The translations under genes were made by a program, and so were the position numbers. The notes under the pieces are model-generated. The model did not search any database. It was not told the origin of the DNA and saw nothing but the letters and a program-made list of their open reading frames with translations. From Armigeres subalbatus (taxonomy: Eukaryota; Arthropoda; Insecta; Diptera; Culicidae), in NCBI RefSeq assembly GCF_024139115.2, contig NC_085140.1, positions 28,445,806-28,509,805 on the forward strand: a stretch of DNA of 64,000 bases, given 5' to 3'. Shown in pieces: positions 43,850 through 56,823 of the stretch. Positions within the stretch are counted from its first letter, which is position 1. Each line of letters opens with the position of its first letter.

Positions 43850-44195
43850 TCTCTGAAAGGGTCATTTGGCCGAAAGGGACATTTAGCCGAAAGGGTCATT
43901 TGTCTGAAAGGGTCATTTGGCTGAAAAGGTCCTTTGGCCGAAAGGGTCATTTGTGAGTAATGAGTAGTGCGAAGTGGGTAGTGAGTCTTATTCGGCCAAA
44001 TGTCCTATTCGGTCAAGTATCCTATTTGACACTTTCGGCCAAATGACCCTTTCGAACGAACGACGCTTTCGGCCAAATCATCCTTTCGGCCAAACGACCC
44101 TTTTGGCCTAATGGTCTGTTCGATCAAATAGTATATTCGGCCAAACAACTTTCAGCCTAGTGGCATTCGGCCAAATGGTTTTCGGTCAAATGTCC
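43850..44195. mobile_element. Foldback element with GGCCGAAAGGGTCATTT arms
   Basis: The left arm (43850-43950) repeats GGTCATTTGGCCGAAAGG. The right arm (43988-44195) repeats the complement CTTTCGGCCAAATGACC. The short centre 43951-43985 is a GTGAGTAGTGCGAAGTGGGT-type repeat like the one in the 56824-57362 element. Confidence 0.8.
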
Positions 44196-44208
44196 CTTCC
44201 CCGCATAT

Positions 44209-44394
44209 ATACCCGATTCTTTTTTTACACGGCCGTGTAAAATAAAATCCCATATAAAATTGTTGCAAAGTTGCTCCATTTTGCATGATTCTTCGAGAAA
44301 TCATAAAACTTTTTTTACACGGATTTTTAAATCTTGAACTGAAAACTTTTTTTACATGGAACGCATCTCCCGTTTTAAAAAAGAATCGGGTGTA
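44209..44394. mobile_element. MITE with ACCCGATTCTTTTTT termini
   Basis: The left end ATACCCGATTCTTTTTTTAC and the right end AAAAAAGAATCGGGTGTAAT are inverted copies. Internal TTTTTTTACACGG words repeat. No coding frame. Confidence 0.75.
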
Positions 44395-47300
44395 ATGAAG
44401 ATCAAATGGCTATATTCCAGGGATTTTGGAGACCTTAGAAGTAATACTTACCTGCAAAACATGTATTTCACATATTTTAGACATTAATCTTCGAAATAAG
44501 TGTAAAATATTGCAAAAATGTCGTGAAAATATTTTCGGACACCTACTTGTATCCATCAATTTTCATATTTAAAGTTACGTATATTTTGTTCTAAGCCAAT
44601 GACATGACATAAGTAATAGACTGAACGATCTTAAAATATTCATGCATGATGATGACTACATTCCTCAATGCACCAAACTGTTTTACTTAGTTTACGTTGG
44701 GCGGTCGTGTCTTGTACATAACCCTTCAGATTTTAAATCTTCTTATTCCTTGACATCCAAAATCAACCATCAGAGCAGCATCCTTTCTTGAATGTTCCCG
44801 TCAACTCTAATGATCCCAGTACTAGATGTTATTGATGCTATTACTACCGAAAGCAGAAACAACGATCGGCACAACTATTTCAATATAATTTTGATTATGT
44901 TCATTATATTCCCAAGCCGCATTTTTCCAATGAGTTTTCTTCCAATTGGACATCTTACTACTAGAACCACTTTTATTTATTGCGAATGTTTTTTGCTCTT
45001 CATAAATCTGTCGAGGTCCAATATTAAAATCTATTTCAAGATACTAACGTAAAACCGTTTTATATTTCACCAGAATTTTATGGTTCAATCAACTAATAAC
45101 ATTTCAACTGAATGAAATTCTGTAGAATTTTTCATAGAAAACCAATCACATTGTTTTAGAACACTCAGCTCAATCCCCAATTATATATTTTAATTAAATT
45201 TTAATCTCCTGGAAATAAAATAATTCCAAGGAACCCGTCAAGCCATCAACCACAAATCATTCCATCGGAAACATTTGAATAGATTGTTCACAACGGATTG
45301 ATTGGCTTCCCGCTCCAGTGCGAAACATCAGGAAACCGGGAAACCTTCAATAGAAAGTCATAAATCAACCCTCCAGAAATTAATCGAAACCCATCAGCGC
45401 GGCGGGAGTAAATTTCGTGCCCAGCTTAACCGACTCATTAACTTGCTTCGCTATTCAGCAGACGCGTCTCGTTACCGGAAGGGATCGTAGACGAGAAGGC
45501 GTCCACCTAATTGCGAACCACTCACCATATCGGAAACCATATCCGTTCCATCCACGGTATAAAGATATACCTATCTAATCGATTTAATAAAAACATTCCA
45601 CCGGTCCGGTCTTCATGGGGTGGGCTCAGAAGGAATCCTCTTGGCTGCTTTTCCACAGAAAAAGCAGTACTACCAGGAATGTCATGGCCGAGGGTCGCGT
45701 TCACGCGTATTCTTTCAAGAGCGAAGTTTATTGGCATCCTGGTAGCATTTTCAACTTCCTAATAAATCATATCCCCCCTCCCTCTCTTCTTTTCTTGCCA
45801 TACCCAATTGAGATCCTCCGTGATCGAAGGAGACGAAACAGGACGGTTTACGCACCGCCGCCCAGGAAAATCCAATAAATGTTGCGCTCCAGTGGATAGG
45901 ATGATTTGAAGGGACCATCGCGATGAAGCCGGCCATTCGCTTTAATCGTCGAGTGGCTTGACGCTCGGCATTCGGTGCGAAATTCGCGGAACAAACCCAA
46001 ACGAAAAAAAAAATGGAAATGGAGATGAGGTGATTATCTGTTCAAGCGGATAACAGTTCCATGAAATTTGGTTTCCGATTGTCGGTTGGTTTTCCTCGCG
46101 GTAGCACTGATGGGTGACTTTCTGTTTGACGGTTGCCAATCACTTTTGCTCTGTAAATGTATGGCGTTAATAGATCGTTCACCTCCGAAAATGGAATTGG
46201 GGTCCTATCACAAAAGAATAATAAGCGACCGATTTAGGATTAATAAAACTAAATTAGGCCGTTACAAATATTTAATTAACTTTTTGTCCTTCTGGTCACC
46301 GAAAGGTCAAGGAAGGAAGGATAATGAAAAATAAAAAATAAAATTAAAAAAATCAAAAAAGTCCTCGGATTTGTTAAAGAATGTTTTGAAAATCCTCGAA
46401 ATTATCCGAATTTTATTTTGTTGCCCCCTCAAAATATTATTTTTTGGCAAAAAAAATCCGAGGGGGGGAGACAAAATAGATTTTAAATATTTGTATCGGC
46501 CTTATTAAAAAATTAAAAGGATTTCAATTTAGAGTACAACCAAGATATAATTTTTTTCTTGAACAATGAAAGACTTAGAATTCATTGCGAGGAATTGAAG
46601 TATGAGAACTGTTGGCCTAAGCCAGCGCGCGCATCTATCATCATAGTATCTACATCGTTCGCAACCCTGCGATCGAGAAGACATTACGTATGACGTGAAA
46701 TGAAATGACAGGTATATGATCTGGTATTGGGTGAGTAGACAGAAAACAGATAGAAAACGACGAACAAATAGAAAGGTAGACAAAACGTTGCACTCTGAGC
46801 TTTGTATTTGCTTAGACTAAATAGATAAATCTAGCTTAATTCTAGTTTTATTAGTTGCTAGTGGGTATAATTAGTTGCTTGTGTACAACATTGTTTCGCA
46901 ACCGGTAAGCCTAATTTACTTAAATATCACTTAAAAGTACTTAGAAACTATTCTTACACTAGGTAACCTAAACTTATTCCGCAACCTATTGTCCACTCGC
47001 CATACATGCTACTCTATGAACTAGGTGAGGTGAAGTAATCGGTAAGAGTAAAGCTAAAGTAAAATGAATTCCAAACCAAACTAACTTAAAATCAACCTAA
47101 TAGGACTTACGACTACCGTTTATTTACTTGAACTGTGTTAAACTACGTGGAATTGTACAAAGGGAACTAAACGTAAGTTTTTATAAACTATATGTACATT
47201 TAGGCATTAAAATTAATCGAGAACGATGCTCTATACATGTATATGTTCACGAAATAATAATTATTCAGAATCAAGGCAACTTAAATCTATACGATTGCCA

Positions 47301-48150
47301 GAATTACTTTATGAAACCTATTTGAATTTAACTGAATATGTTATGTTTATGTGACAGGAAATTATATTCTCGCTATCACCGGATTATACGTGTTTCATTT
47401 CGCTTCCGGCCGAGAATCATAATATCGGAAACATCCCGTTGAAACTTTACTTCAACAAGAACGTTTCCCTACATCAGAGTTAATGATTCTCACCTGAAAC
47501 CCATTTGTAAGAGCACCCACAGAATAGACAAATCCCATCCACTTGACTTTCTGAATGTACGAAAGACACAATGAGCTGCTCTGATGCCAATCCTTCTCCC
47601 CTTCACAATGCTGAAACACCTGGCAAATCCCCTGGAGAGGACACACTGTGACTGTGACAAAGACACATATCGAACCTCCGTTGAATGGTGACGAATGAAG
47701 GCAGACTGCCAGTACGTCGACGTAAAGAAATCGATCTTCATCAACCAAAGGATTGACCTGAGGGTGTTTGCATTAGTGCGAAATGAATTCCATACAACTG
47801 ATTTCTTCTGGCCTCACATGTGGATGAGAGACATTTACAAATCATTTCTAGATTGTCATTCGTCCGCCGGGAATTGTCTTTGCTAGAATGTTGCACATTT
47901 CTGTTCCATCAGGATTGTAAGGACTTGTAAACATCTTTTTTTTAATTGGATGGATGTACTCTTCATGCGACATGTATTCTAGGGTGAAGACCTAATTCGC
48001 TTCCATACAATACTAAGGTACCATAAAATGTGCGCATGTCTGAGTATGGCACAGTCGAATTATACGAGGACCAATTTGATTTTTTTAACCAGCCTAACTG
48101 CACGAATTACTTTTTATACAAATTCTAATGCGAATCGTTAATCAAATAAT
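44395..48150. other. Unassigned intronic sequence
   Basis: No exon was found. At 46360-46500, CCTCGGATTT and AAATCCGAGGGGGGGAGACA form an inverted pair that may be one end of a MITE. The segment 45300-45960 is less AT-rich but has no splice-bounded frame I trust. Confidence 0.4.
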
Positions 48151-48435
48151 AACCATAAAATAAAAATCCTAATCCACACCATAACCCAAATCCTAATTCA
48201 GGTCCTGATCCAAAAAAGAATTTAAATCCGAATCCAAATTCAGATAAAGATTCAAATCCAAACTTCATTCCTAATCCAAAGCCTTATCCAGATCAAATTC
48301 AAACTAAAACCAAATACTAATTAAAATCCATTAAATTCCGAAATTTTAACTAAATTCTTTTCCAAGCTTAATCAAAATGTTAACATTTTCCAAAAACCTA
48401 TTACACACCCAAATTAAAAACCTGATTTGAAAAAA
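48150..48435. repeat. Decayed left margin of the CCAAT satellite
   Basis: Irregular AATCC, CCAAATCC and AATCCAAA phrases spaced about 6-12 bases apart, with many substitutions, lead into the regular array. This is the usual look of an old array edge. Confidence 0.7.
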
Positions 48436-51400
48436 TCCTAATCCAAATTCAATTCGATTCCAATCCAAATCCAATCCAAACCAAACCCAAACCCAATCCA
48501 AATCCAATCCAAAACCAATCCAAATCCAATCCAAATCCAATCCAAATCCAATCCAAATCCAAACCAAATCCAATCCAAATCCAATCCAAATCCAATCCAA
48601 ATCCAATCCAAACCAACCAAACCAATCCAAACCAATCCAAACCAATCCAAACCAATCCAAACCAATCCAAACCAATCCAAACCAAACCAAACCAATCCAA
48701 ACCAATCCAAACCAATCCAAACCAATCCAAACCAATCCAAACCAATCCAAACCAATCCAAACCAAACCAAACCAATCCAAACCAATCCAAACCAACCAAA
48801 CCAATCCAAACCAATCCAACCAATCCAAACCAACCAAACCAATCCAATCCAAATCCCATCCAAACCCATCCAAACCAAACCCATCCAAATCCCATCCAAC
48901 CAATCCAAACCAATCCAAACCAATCCAAACCAACCAAACCAATCCAAACCAATCCAAACCAATCCAAACCAATCCAAACCAATCCAAACCAATCCAAACC
49001 AATCCAAACCAATCCAAACCAATCCAAACCAATCCAAACCAATCCAAACCAATCCAAACCAATCCAAACCAACCAAACCAATCCAAACCAACCAAACCAA
49101 TCCAAACCAATCCAAACCAACCAAACCAATCCAAACCAATCCAAACCAATCCAAACCAATCCAAACCAATCCAAACCAACCAAACCAATCCAAACCAATC
49201 CAAACCAACCAAACCAATCCAAACCAACCAAACCAATCCAAACCAATCCAAACCAATCCAAACCAATCCAAACCAATCCAAACCAATCCAAACCAATCCA
49301 AACCAATCCAAACCAATCCAAACCAATCCAAACCAATCCAAACCAATCCAATCCAAACCAATCCAAACCAATCCAAACCAAACCAAACCAATCCAAACCA
49401 ATCCAAACCAATCCAAACCAATCCAAACCAACCAAACCAATCCAAACCAATCCAAACCAATCCAAACCAACCAAACCAATCCAAACAATCCAAACCAATC
49501 CAAACCAATCCAAACCAATCCAAACCAATCCAAACCAAACCGAACCAATCCAAACCAATCCAAACCAACCAAACCAATCCAATCCAATCCAAACCAATCC
49601 AAACCAATCCAAACCAATCCAAACCAACCAAACCAATCCAAACCAATCCAAACCAATCCAAACCAATCCAAACCAAACCAAACCAATCCAAACCAACCAA
49701 ACCAATCCAAACCAACCAAACCAACCAAACCAATCCAAACCAAACCAAATCCAAACCAAACCAATCCAAACCAATCCAAACCAATCCAAACCAATCCAAA
49801 CCAATCCAAACCAATCCAAACCAATCCAAACCAATCCAAACCAATCCAAACCAATCCAAACCAATCCAAACCAATCCAAACCAATCCAAACCAACCAAAC
49901 CAACCAAACCAAATCGAATCCAATCCAAACCAATCCAAACCAATCCAATCCAAACCAATCCAAACCAATCCAAACCAATCCAAATCAAACCAAACCAATC
50001 CAAACCAATCCAAACCAATCCAAACCAATCCAAACCAAACCAAACCAATCCAAACCAAATCGAATCCAATCCAAACCAATCCAAACCAATCCAATCCAAA
50101 CCAAACCAACCAAATACAATCCAAATCCAATCCAAATCCAGTCCAAATCCAGCCCAAATCCAATACAAATCGAATACACATCCAATCCAAATCCAATCCA
50201 AATCCAAATCCAATCCAATCCAAATCCAATCCAAATAAAAATCCAATCCAAATCCAGTCCAAATCCAGCCCAAATCCAATACAGATCCAATACACATCCA
50301 ATCCAAATCCAATCCAAATCCAATCCAAATCCAATCCAAATCCAATCCAAATCCAATCCAAATCCAATCCAAATCCAATCCAAATCCAATCCAAATCCAA
50401 TCCAAACCAATCCAAACCAATCCAAACCAATCCAAACCAATCCAAACCAATCCAAACCAATCCAAACCAATCCAAACCAATCCAAACCAAACCAAACCAA
50501 TCCAAACCAATCCAAACCAACCAAACCAATCCAAACCAATCCAAACCAAACCAAACCAAACCAAACCAATCCAAACCAATCAAACCAACCAAACCAATCC
50601 AAACCAATCCAAACCAATCCAAACCAATCCAAACCAATCCAAACCAATCCAAACCAATCCAAACCAATCCAAACCAATCCAAATCCAATCCAAACCAATC
50701 CAAACCAATCCAAACCAATCCAAACCAATCCAAACCAATCCAAACCAATCCAACCAATCCAAACCAATCCAACCAAATCGAACCAATCCAAACCAATCCA
50801 AACCAATCCAATCCAAACCAATCCAAACCAATCCAAACCAATCCAAACCAATCCAAACCAATCCAAATCAAACCAAATCAAACCAAACCAATCCAAACCA
50901 ATCCAAACCAATCCAAACCAATCCAACCAAACCAAATCCAATCCAAACCAAATCGAACCAATCCAAACCAATCCAAACCAATCCAATCCAAACCAAATCC
51001 AATCCAAACACAATCCAAACCAATCCAAACCAGTCCAACCAGCCCAAACCAACACAAATCGAATACAACATCCAATCCAAACCAACCAAACCAAACCAAC
51101 CAATCCAAACCAATCCAACCAGTCCAACCAGCCCAAACCAACACAGATCCAACACACATCCAATCCAAACCAATCCAAACCAACCAAACCAATCCAAACC
51201 AACCAAACCAATCCAAACCAACCAAACCAATCCAAACCAATCCAAACCAATCCAAACCAATCCAAACCAATCCAAACCAATCCAAACCAATCCAAACCAA
51301 TCCAAACCAATCCAAACCAATCCAAACCAATCCAAACCAATCCAAACCAATCCAAACCAATCCAAACCAACCAAACCAATCCAAACCAATCCAAACCAAT

Positions 51401-54400
51401 CCAAACCAATCCAAACCAACCAAACCAATCCAAACCAATCCAAACCAATCCAAACCAACCAAACCAATCCAAACCAATCCAAACCAATCCAAACCAATCC
51501 AAACCAATCCAAACCAATCCAAACCAACCAAACCAACCAAACCAACCAAACCAATCCAAACCAATCCAAACCAATCCAAACCAATCAAACCAATCCAAAC
51601 AAAAACCAACCAAACCAGTCCAAACCAGCCCAAACCAACACAACATCCAATCCAAACCAACCAAACCAATCCAAACCAATCCAAACCAATCCAAACCAAT
51701 CCAAACCAATCCAAACCAATCCAAACCAATCCAAATCCAATCCAAACCAATCCAACCAATCCAAACCAATCCAAACCAATCCAAACCAATCCAAACCAAC
51801 CAAACCAATCCAAACCAATCCAAACCAATCCAAACCAATCCAAACCAATCCAAACCAATCCAAACCAACCAAACCAATCCAAACCAATCCAAACCAACAA
51901 AACCAAACCAACCAAATCAAAACCAATCAAAACCAATCCAAACCAATCCAAACCAACGCAAATCTAATCCAATCCAAACCAATCCAAACCAATCCAAACC
52001 AATCCAAACCAATCCAAACCAATCCAAACCAATCCAAACCAACCAAACCAATCCAAACCAATCCAAACCAATCCAAACCAATCCAAACCAACCAAACCAA
52101 TCCAAACCAACCAAACCAATCCAAACCAATCCAAACCAATCCAAACCAATCCAAACCAATCCAAACCAACCAAACCAATCCAAACCAACCAAACCAATCC
52201 AAACCAATCCAAACCAACCAAACCAATCCAAACCAATCCAAACCAATCCAAACCAACCAAACCAACCAAACCAACCAAACCAACCAAACCAATCCAAACC
52301 AATCCAAACCAATCCAAACCAACCAAACCAATCCAAACCAACCAAACCAATCCAAACCAATCCAAACCAACCAAACCAATCCAAACCAATCCAAACCAAC
52401 CAAACCAATCCAAACCAATCCAAACCAATCCAAACCAATCCAAACCAATCCAAACCAACCAAACCAATCCAAACCAATCCAAACCAACCAAACCAATCCA
52501 AACCAATCCAAACCAATCCAAACCAATCCAAACCAATCCAAACCAATCCAAACCAATCCAAACCAATCCAAACCAATCCAAACCAATCCAAACCAATCCA
52601 AACCAATCCAAACCAACCAAACCAATCCAAACCAATCCAAACCAATCCAAACCAATCCAAACCAATCCAAACCAACCAAACCAATCCAAACCAATCCAAA
52701 CCAATCCAAACCAACCAAACCAACCAAACCAACCAAACCAATCCAAACCAACCAAACCAATCCAAACCAATCCAAACCAATCCAAACCAATCCAAACCAA
52801 ACCAATCCAAACCACCCAAACCAATCCAAACCAATCCAAACCAATCCAAACCAATCCAAACCAATCCAAACCAACCAAACCAATCCAAACCAATCCAAAC
52901 CAATCCAAACCAATCCAAACCAATCCAAACCAACCAAACCAATCCAAACCAATCCAAACCAATCCAAACCAATCCAAACCAATCCAAACCAATCCAAACC
53001 AATCCAAACCAACCAAACCAATCCAAACCAACCAAACCAATCCAAACCAACCAAACCAATCCAAACCAATCCAAACCAATCCAAACCAATCCAAACCAAC
53101 CAAACCAATCCAAACCAATCCAAACCAATCCAAACCAATCCAAACCAATCCAAATCCAATCCAAACCAACCAAACCAATCCAAACCAATCCAAACCAACC
53201 AAACCAATCCAAACCAATCCAAACCAACCAAACCAATCCAAACCAATCCAAACCAATCCAAACCAATCCAAACCAATCCAAACCAACCAAACCAATCCAA
53301 ACCAACCAAACCAATCCAAACCAATCCAAACCAATCCAAACCAATCCAAACCAATCCAAACCAATCCAAACCAACCAAACCAACCAAACCAATCCAAACC
53401 AATCCAAACCAATCCAAACCAATCCAAACCAATCCAAACCAACCAAACCAATCCAAACCAATCCAACCAATCCAAACCAACCAAACCAATCCAAACCAAT
53501 CCAAACCAATCCAAACCAATCCAAACCAATCCAAACCAATCCAAACCAATCCAAACCAATCCAAACCAATCCAAACCAATCCAAACCAATCCAAACCAAT
53601 CCAAACCAATCCAAACCAACCAAACCAATCCAAACCAATCCAAACCAATCCAAACCAAACCAATCCAAGTCCAATCCAAGTCCAATCCAAACCAATCCAA
53701 ACCAATCCAAACCAATCCAAACCAATCCAAACCAATCCAAACCAATCCAAGTCCAACCAAGTCCAATCCAAACCAATCCAAACCAACCACATCCAATCCA
53801 AACCAATCCAAACCAATCCAAACCAATCCAAACCAATCCAAACCAATCCAAACCAATCCAAACCAACCAAACCAATCCAAACCAATCCAAACCAATCCAA
53901 ACCAATCCAAACCAATCCAAACCAATCCAAACCAACCAAACCAATCCAAACCAACCAAACCAATCCAAATCCACCCAACCAATCCAAACCAATCCAAACC
54001 ACTCCAACCAATCCAAACCAATCCAAACCAATCCAAACCAATCCAAACCAATCCAAACCAATCCAAACCAATCCAAACCAATCCAAACCAATCCAAACCA
54101 ATCCAAACCAATCCAAACCAATCCAAACCAATCCAAACCAATCCAAACCAATCCAAACCAATCCAAACCAATCCAAACCAATCCAAACCAATTCAAACCA
54201 ATCCAAACCAATCCAAACAAATCCAAATCAATCCAAACCAATCCAAATCCAATCCAAATCCAATCCAAATCCAATCCAAATCCAATCCAAATCCAATCCA
54301 AATCCAATCCAAATCCAATCCAAATCCAATCCAAATCCAATCCAAATCCAATCCAAATCCAGTCCAAATCCAATCCAAATCCAATCCAAATCCAATCCAA

Positions 54401-54411
54401 TCCAAATACAA
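48436..54411 (+). repeat. 6-kb satellite of CCAATCCAAA-type units
   Basis: The bulk unit is the 10-mer CCAATCCAAA. A 9-bp form CCAACCAAA is interspersed, and an 11-bp form CCAATCCAAAT dominates both edges (48465-48605 and 54240-54405) and an inner block (50100-50405). The plus strand is almost only A, C and T, and the minus strand is GG-rich (TTTGGATTGG). It lies in the large Epac intron. Long minus-strand frames rich in Trp, Gly, Leu and Phe (up to 844 codons) come from the unit and are not genes. The right edge at 54411 is abrupt. Confidence 0.97.
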
Positions 54412-56049
54412 ATGTAGTCTGGACGAATTCCATTTTTGAATCCCAATTCAAATCACTGAAATGTTTGGATTAGGTCATTCACGATTTGAACCCAGTTCGG
54501 AGAAGAGTCCAATTGGCAACCTCCTACCGAATCCGAATTTTCCACTTCACCCTGTTTTTTCTACCGTCCGCTCGTTTGTGCTGCATGTGTGTGCAGTTCC
54601 TACGGCTTCTGACACGTCGCCATCGGCAATACAAATCACGTATTCCGAATCGATTTCGTTTCCATTCTGCACCTAAATCCTTTCTGACATCCTTCCCGGC
54701 CCGTTCCGATGTTCATCGGTGGCTGTGACACGTTGTCCGGCGGTAGTCACTGTCCTGTTTGTTCTGCCACCCATATAGTTTGTCGATGGGGGCCTGCTGT
54801 AGTGGAATTGGTCTGACTGGTGGGTGCAACAAGTTATAATGGCACCTGAAGCTGCAAATAAATGAATGCAATGTGTTCAATCGTTTGATCAGCACCATCG
54901 TCGACCGGTCACTATGCTGTTGAATGGAAGCCTCCGCAAACAATGAAGCCATGAAAAGTGGTTTGGAGTGGATAGGGCAGTTTTCAAGTTTAGTGTAATC
55001 GGATTGTTACACCTTGTCCGTGGGTTGGAGGACTGAAAGGAAAATGTTCCATAATTTTCCTTTAATATTCTATAGAAACACGAAACAGTCAAATGATTGT
55101 TTTGGGCTAGCCAAACGAGTGCACGCGATAAACATTTTGGACTAATTGGGTAAAATGGTTCCAATTTAAAGATGGGGAAGTTCCATGAAGTATGTAATGT
55201 CATATAAATATGGATATGGATAAAGTTAAATCAAGATTAAGTATTAACTCTATGAAAATGTGAATGTTTATGAATAATTTTATTTGTTTGGAGGTCGTAC
55301 AACTTCAAAATTAAATAGCAAAATTTATCTATAATATTCTTGGAAAGTACTGTGAAAAGTTAATTATATTCAAAATCACTCCATTGGCACTTGTTCCACT
55401 AGGGTCATTATGAAAATTTAATGCATTTAAGCATATTTTAAGCGTTTGCTTGAGTTCTTGAATATGGAAATATATTCAGCTGCCGGTTCAGAACTAGTAA
55501 GCGATGAAACTGACAACGAATAAATGGGATGATTGCATGTGATAGCACATACTGGTTGTCAGTTCTCCCAGTGTCCTTCCAGAGAATTAAAATAAACTTG
55601 TTTGCGTTGCAAAATGTTATTCAGCTGTAAACGAGATTAAATGCGCATTCAATAATCCCCAAAGAAAAACAACTCGAATCAATTCAATCTGTCTCACACA
55701 TCCTGCTCTGTTGTCGTAAATTGAAATCCCAAAAATGACATGGACGTAATCATCGTATCCACTCAGCTCCCATTCCGGAACGCCGGTTGTCGAACGGAAT
55801 GCCTTGTCAGGCATAATAAATATAATCGCAATCTCTGTATGTTCGGATTGGGAATTCACTTGCAAACGAATACACGAACGATCGGCTGTTCACTTGTAGA
55901 ACCATCCTTTATCAGCATTGTCAGCTATTAATTAATAATGGCCGTGAAAGCTACTGGTTCCGGACCGGTCCCATTCCAACGGCTTACCCTCGAGTGAAGA
56001 TTATTAATTTAATTTTCTTTTTTCTCTCTATCCGCTTTTCCATTTCCAG
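54412..56049. other. End of the large Epac intron
   Basis: Unassigned sequence. A pyrimidine-rich tract (TTTTCTTTTTTCTCTCTATC) and acceptor CATTTCCAG precede the exon at 56050. Confidence 0.45.
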
Positions 56050-56101
56050 AAAAATAAGGAATTAATGAACGACATAATCTCCAACTGTAAATTAAAAAAT
56101 G
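56050..56101 (+). CDS. Epac exon, 52 bp, after first cAMP-binding domain
   Basis: Acceptor CATTTCCAG|AAA and donor ATG|GTAAGT, both near-consensus. Phase 0 in, phase 1 out. It encodes KNKELMNDIISNCKLKN plus the first base of the next codon, the alpha-helical lid that follows ...EDFRLIFE from the exon at 29030-29176. Vertebrate Epac proteins have a helix at the same place. At 52 bp it is close to a microexon, 26.9 kb downstream of its partner. The frame runs on past the donor to a stop at 56305-56307, so intron retention would add about 69 unrelated residues. Confidence 0.85.
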
Positions 56102-56442
56102 GTAAGTACGGCCTTCCAGAACAATTCACGAACCATTTAATATTAATGCATATCTTCAGCTGCTCTAACGAAGCATCATTGAAACCCATAATAATTTCAA
56201 GTTATCTGGAAGTATGCTTTGAAAATGATGAATATTGGATACATCAAGAGTACGCTAACGGATGTAGATTGATTAAAGATTCTGAGAAAGATTTGGAGAT
56301 AGGTTGATAATTTTGAGCTACGATAGTATTTTGGATCAATTGGCAGAACGTAAAAACAGTGATAAAATGGGCCATTTTTTACAAAAGCTTTTCAAGAACA
56401 ATAAATAAAACAGTATCTGCGAAATTTGGGTACATAACTAAA
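56102..56442. other. Downstream Epac intron start
   Basis: No element recognised. Confidence 0.45.
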
Positions 56443-56707
56443 TGGAGCCTTCCTTAGCCGTGCGGTAAGAAGTGCGGCCACAAAGCAAGACTATGCTGAA
56501 GGTGTTTGGGATCGATTTCCAGTTTGGTCTCGACAATTTTCGGTTTGAGAATTTTCTCAAATACCCTGGGCATCATCGTGATGTACGAATGTAAAAATGA
56601 TAACTTGGCTTATGAAATTCGCAGTTAACAACTGTGAAAGTGCTTAATGAAGTAAGCTGCGAGGCGGCAATGTCCCAATGGAGGATTTAATGCCAAAAAG
56701 AAGAAGA
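56443..56707 (+). mobile_element. Feilai SINE, copy 4, decayed
   Basis: CCTTCCTTAGCCGTGCGGTA, GCTGCGAGGCGGCAATGTCC and the AAGAAGAAG tail are present. The B box (GGGATCGATTTCC) and body carry many substitutions and small deletions. It is the oldest of the four copies. Confidence 0.85.
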
Positions 56708-56823
56708 TGACTACACACTTAATTTTTTATACCGTGAAACGTAATTTTTGCTGGAATATCAGATTTTTATTTTGCTAGCGCACGGCTGTGCGGATTTTTA
56801 CCGAGCTGCAGAAGGGGAAGGGC

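Larger units (their letters stand above)
29177..56049 (+). other. 26,873-bp Epac intron
   Basis: Bounded by donor GAG|GTAGGT and acceptor CATTTCCAG|AAA, both canonical. The reading frame is phase 0 across it. It holds several MITEs, two full Feilai copies, a broken Jockey-like ORF2, a TRIM-like LTR element, foldback elements and a 6-kb satellite. No alternative exon was seen inside. Confidence 0.85.

Noticed and set aside
48436..54411. Telomeric repeat array
   Set aside because: The unit is not TTAGG, Diptera lack telomerase-type repeats, and the array lies between two exons of one gene.
48346..54451. Minus-strand open frames up to 844 codons, rich in Trp-Ile-Gly-Leu-Asp-Trp-Phe
   Set aside because: They are direct translations of the CCAATCCAAA satellite, open in all three minus frames at once. 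They have no conserved domain.
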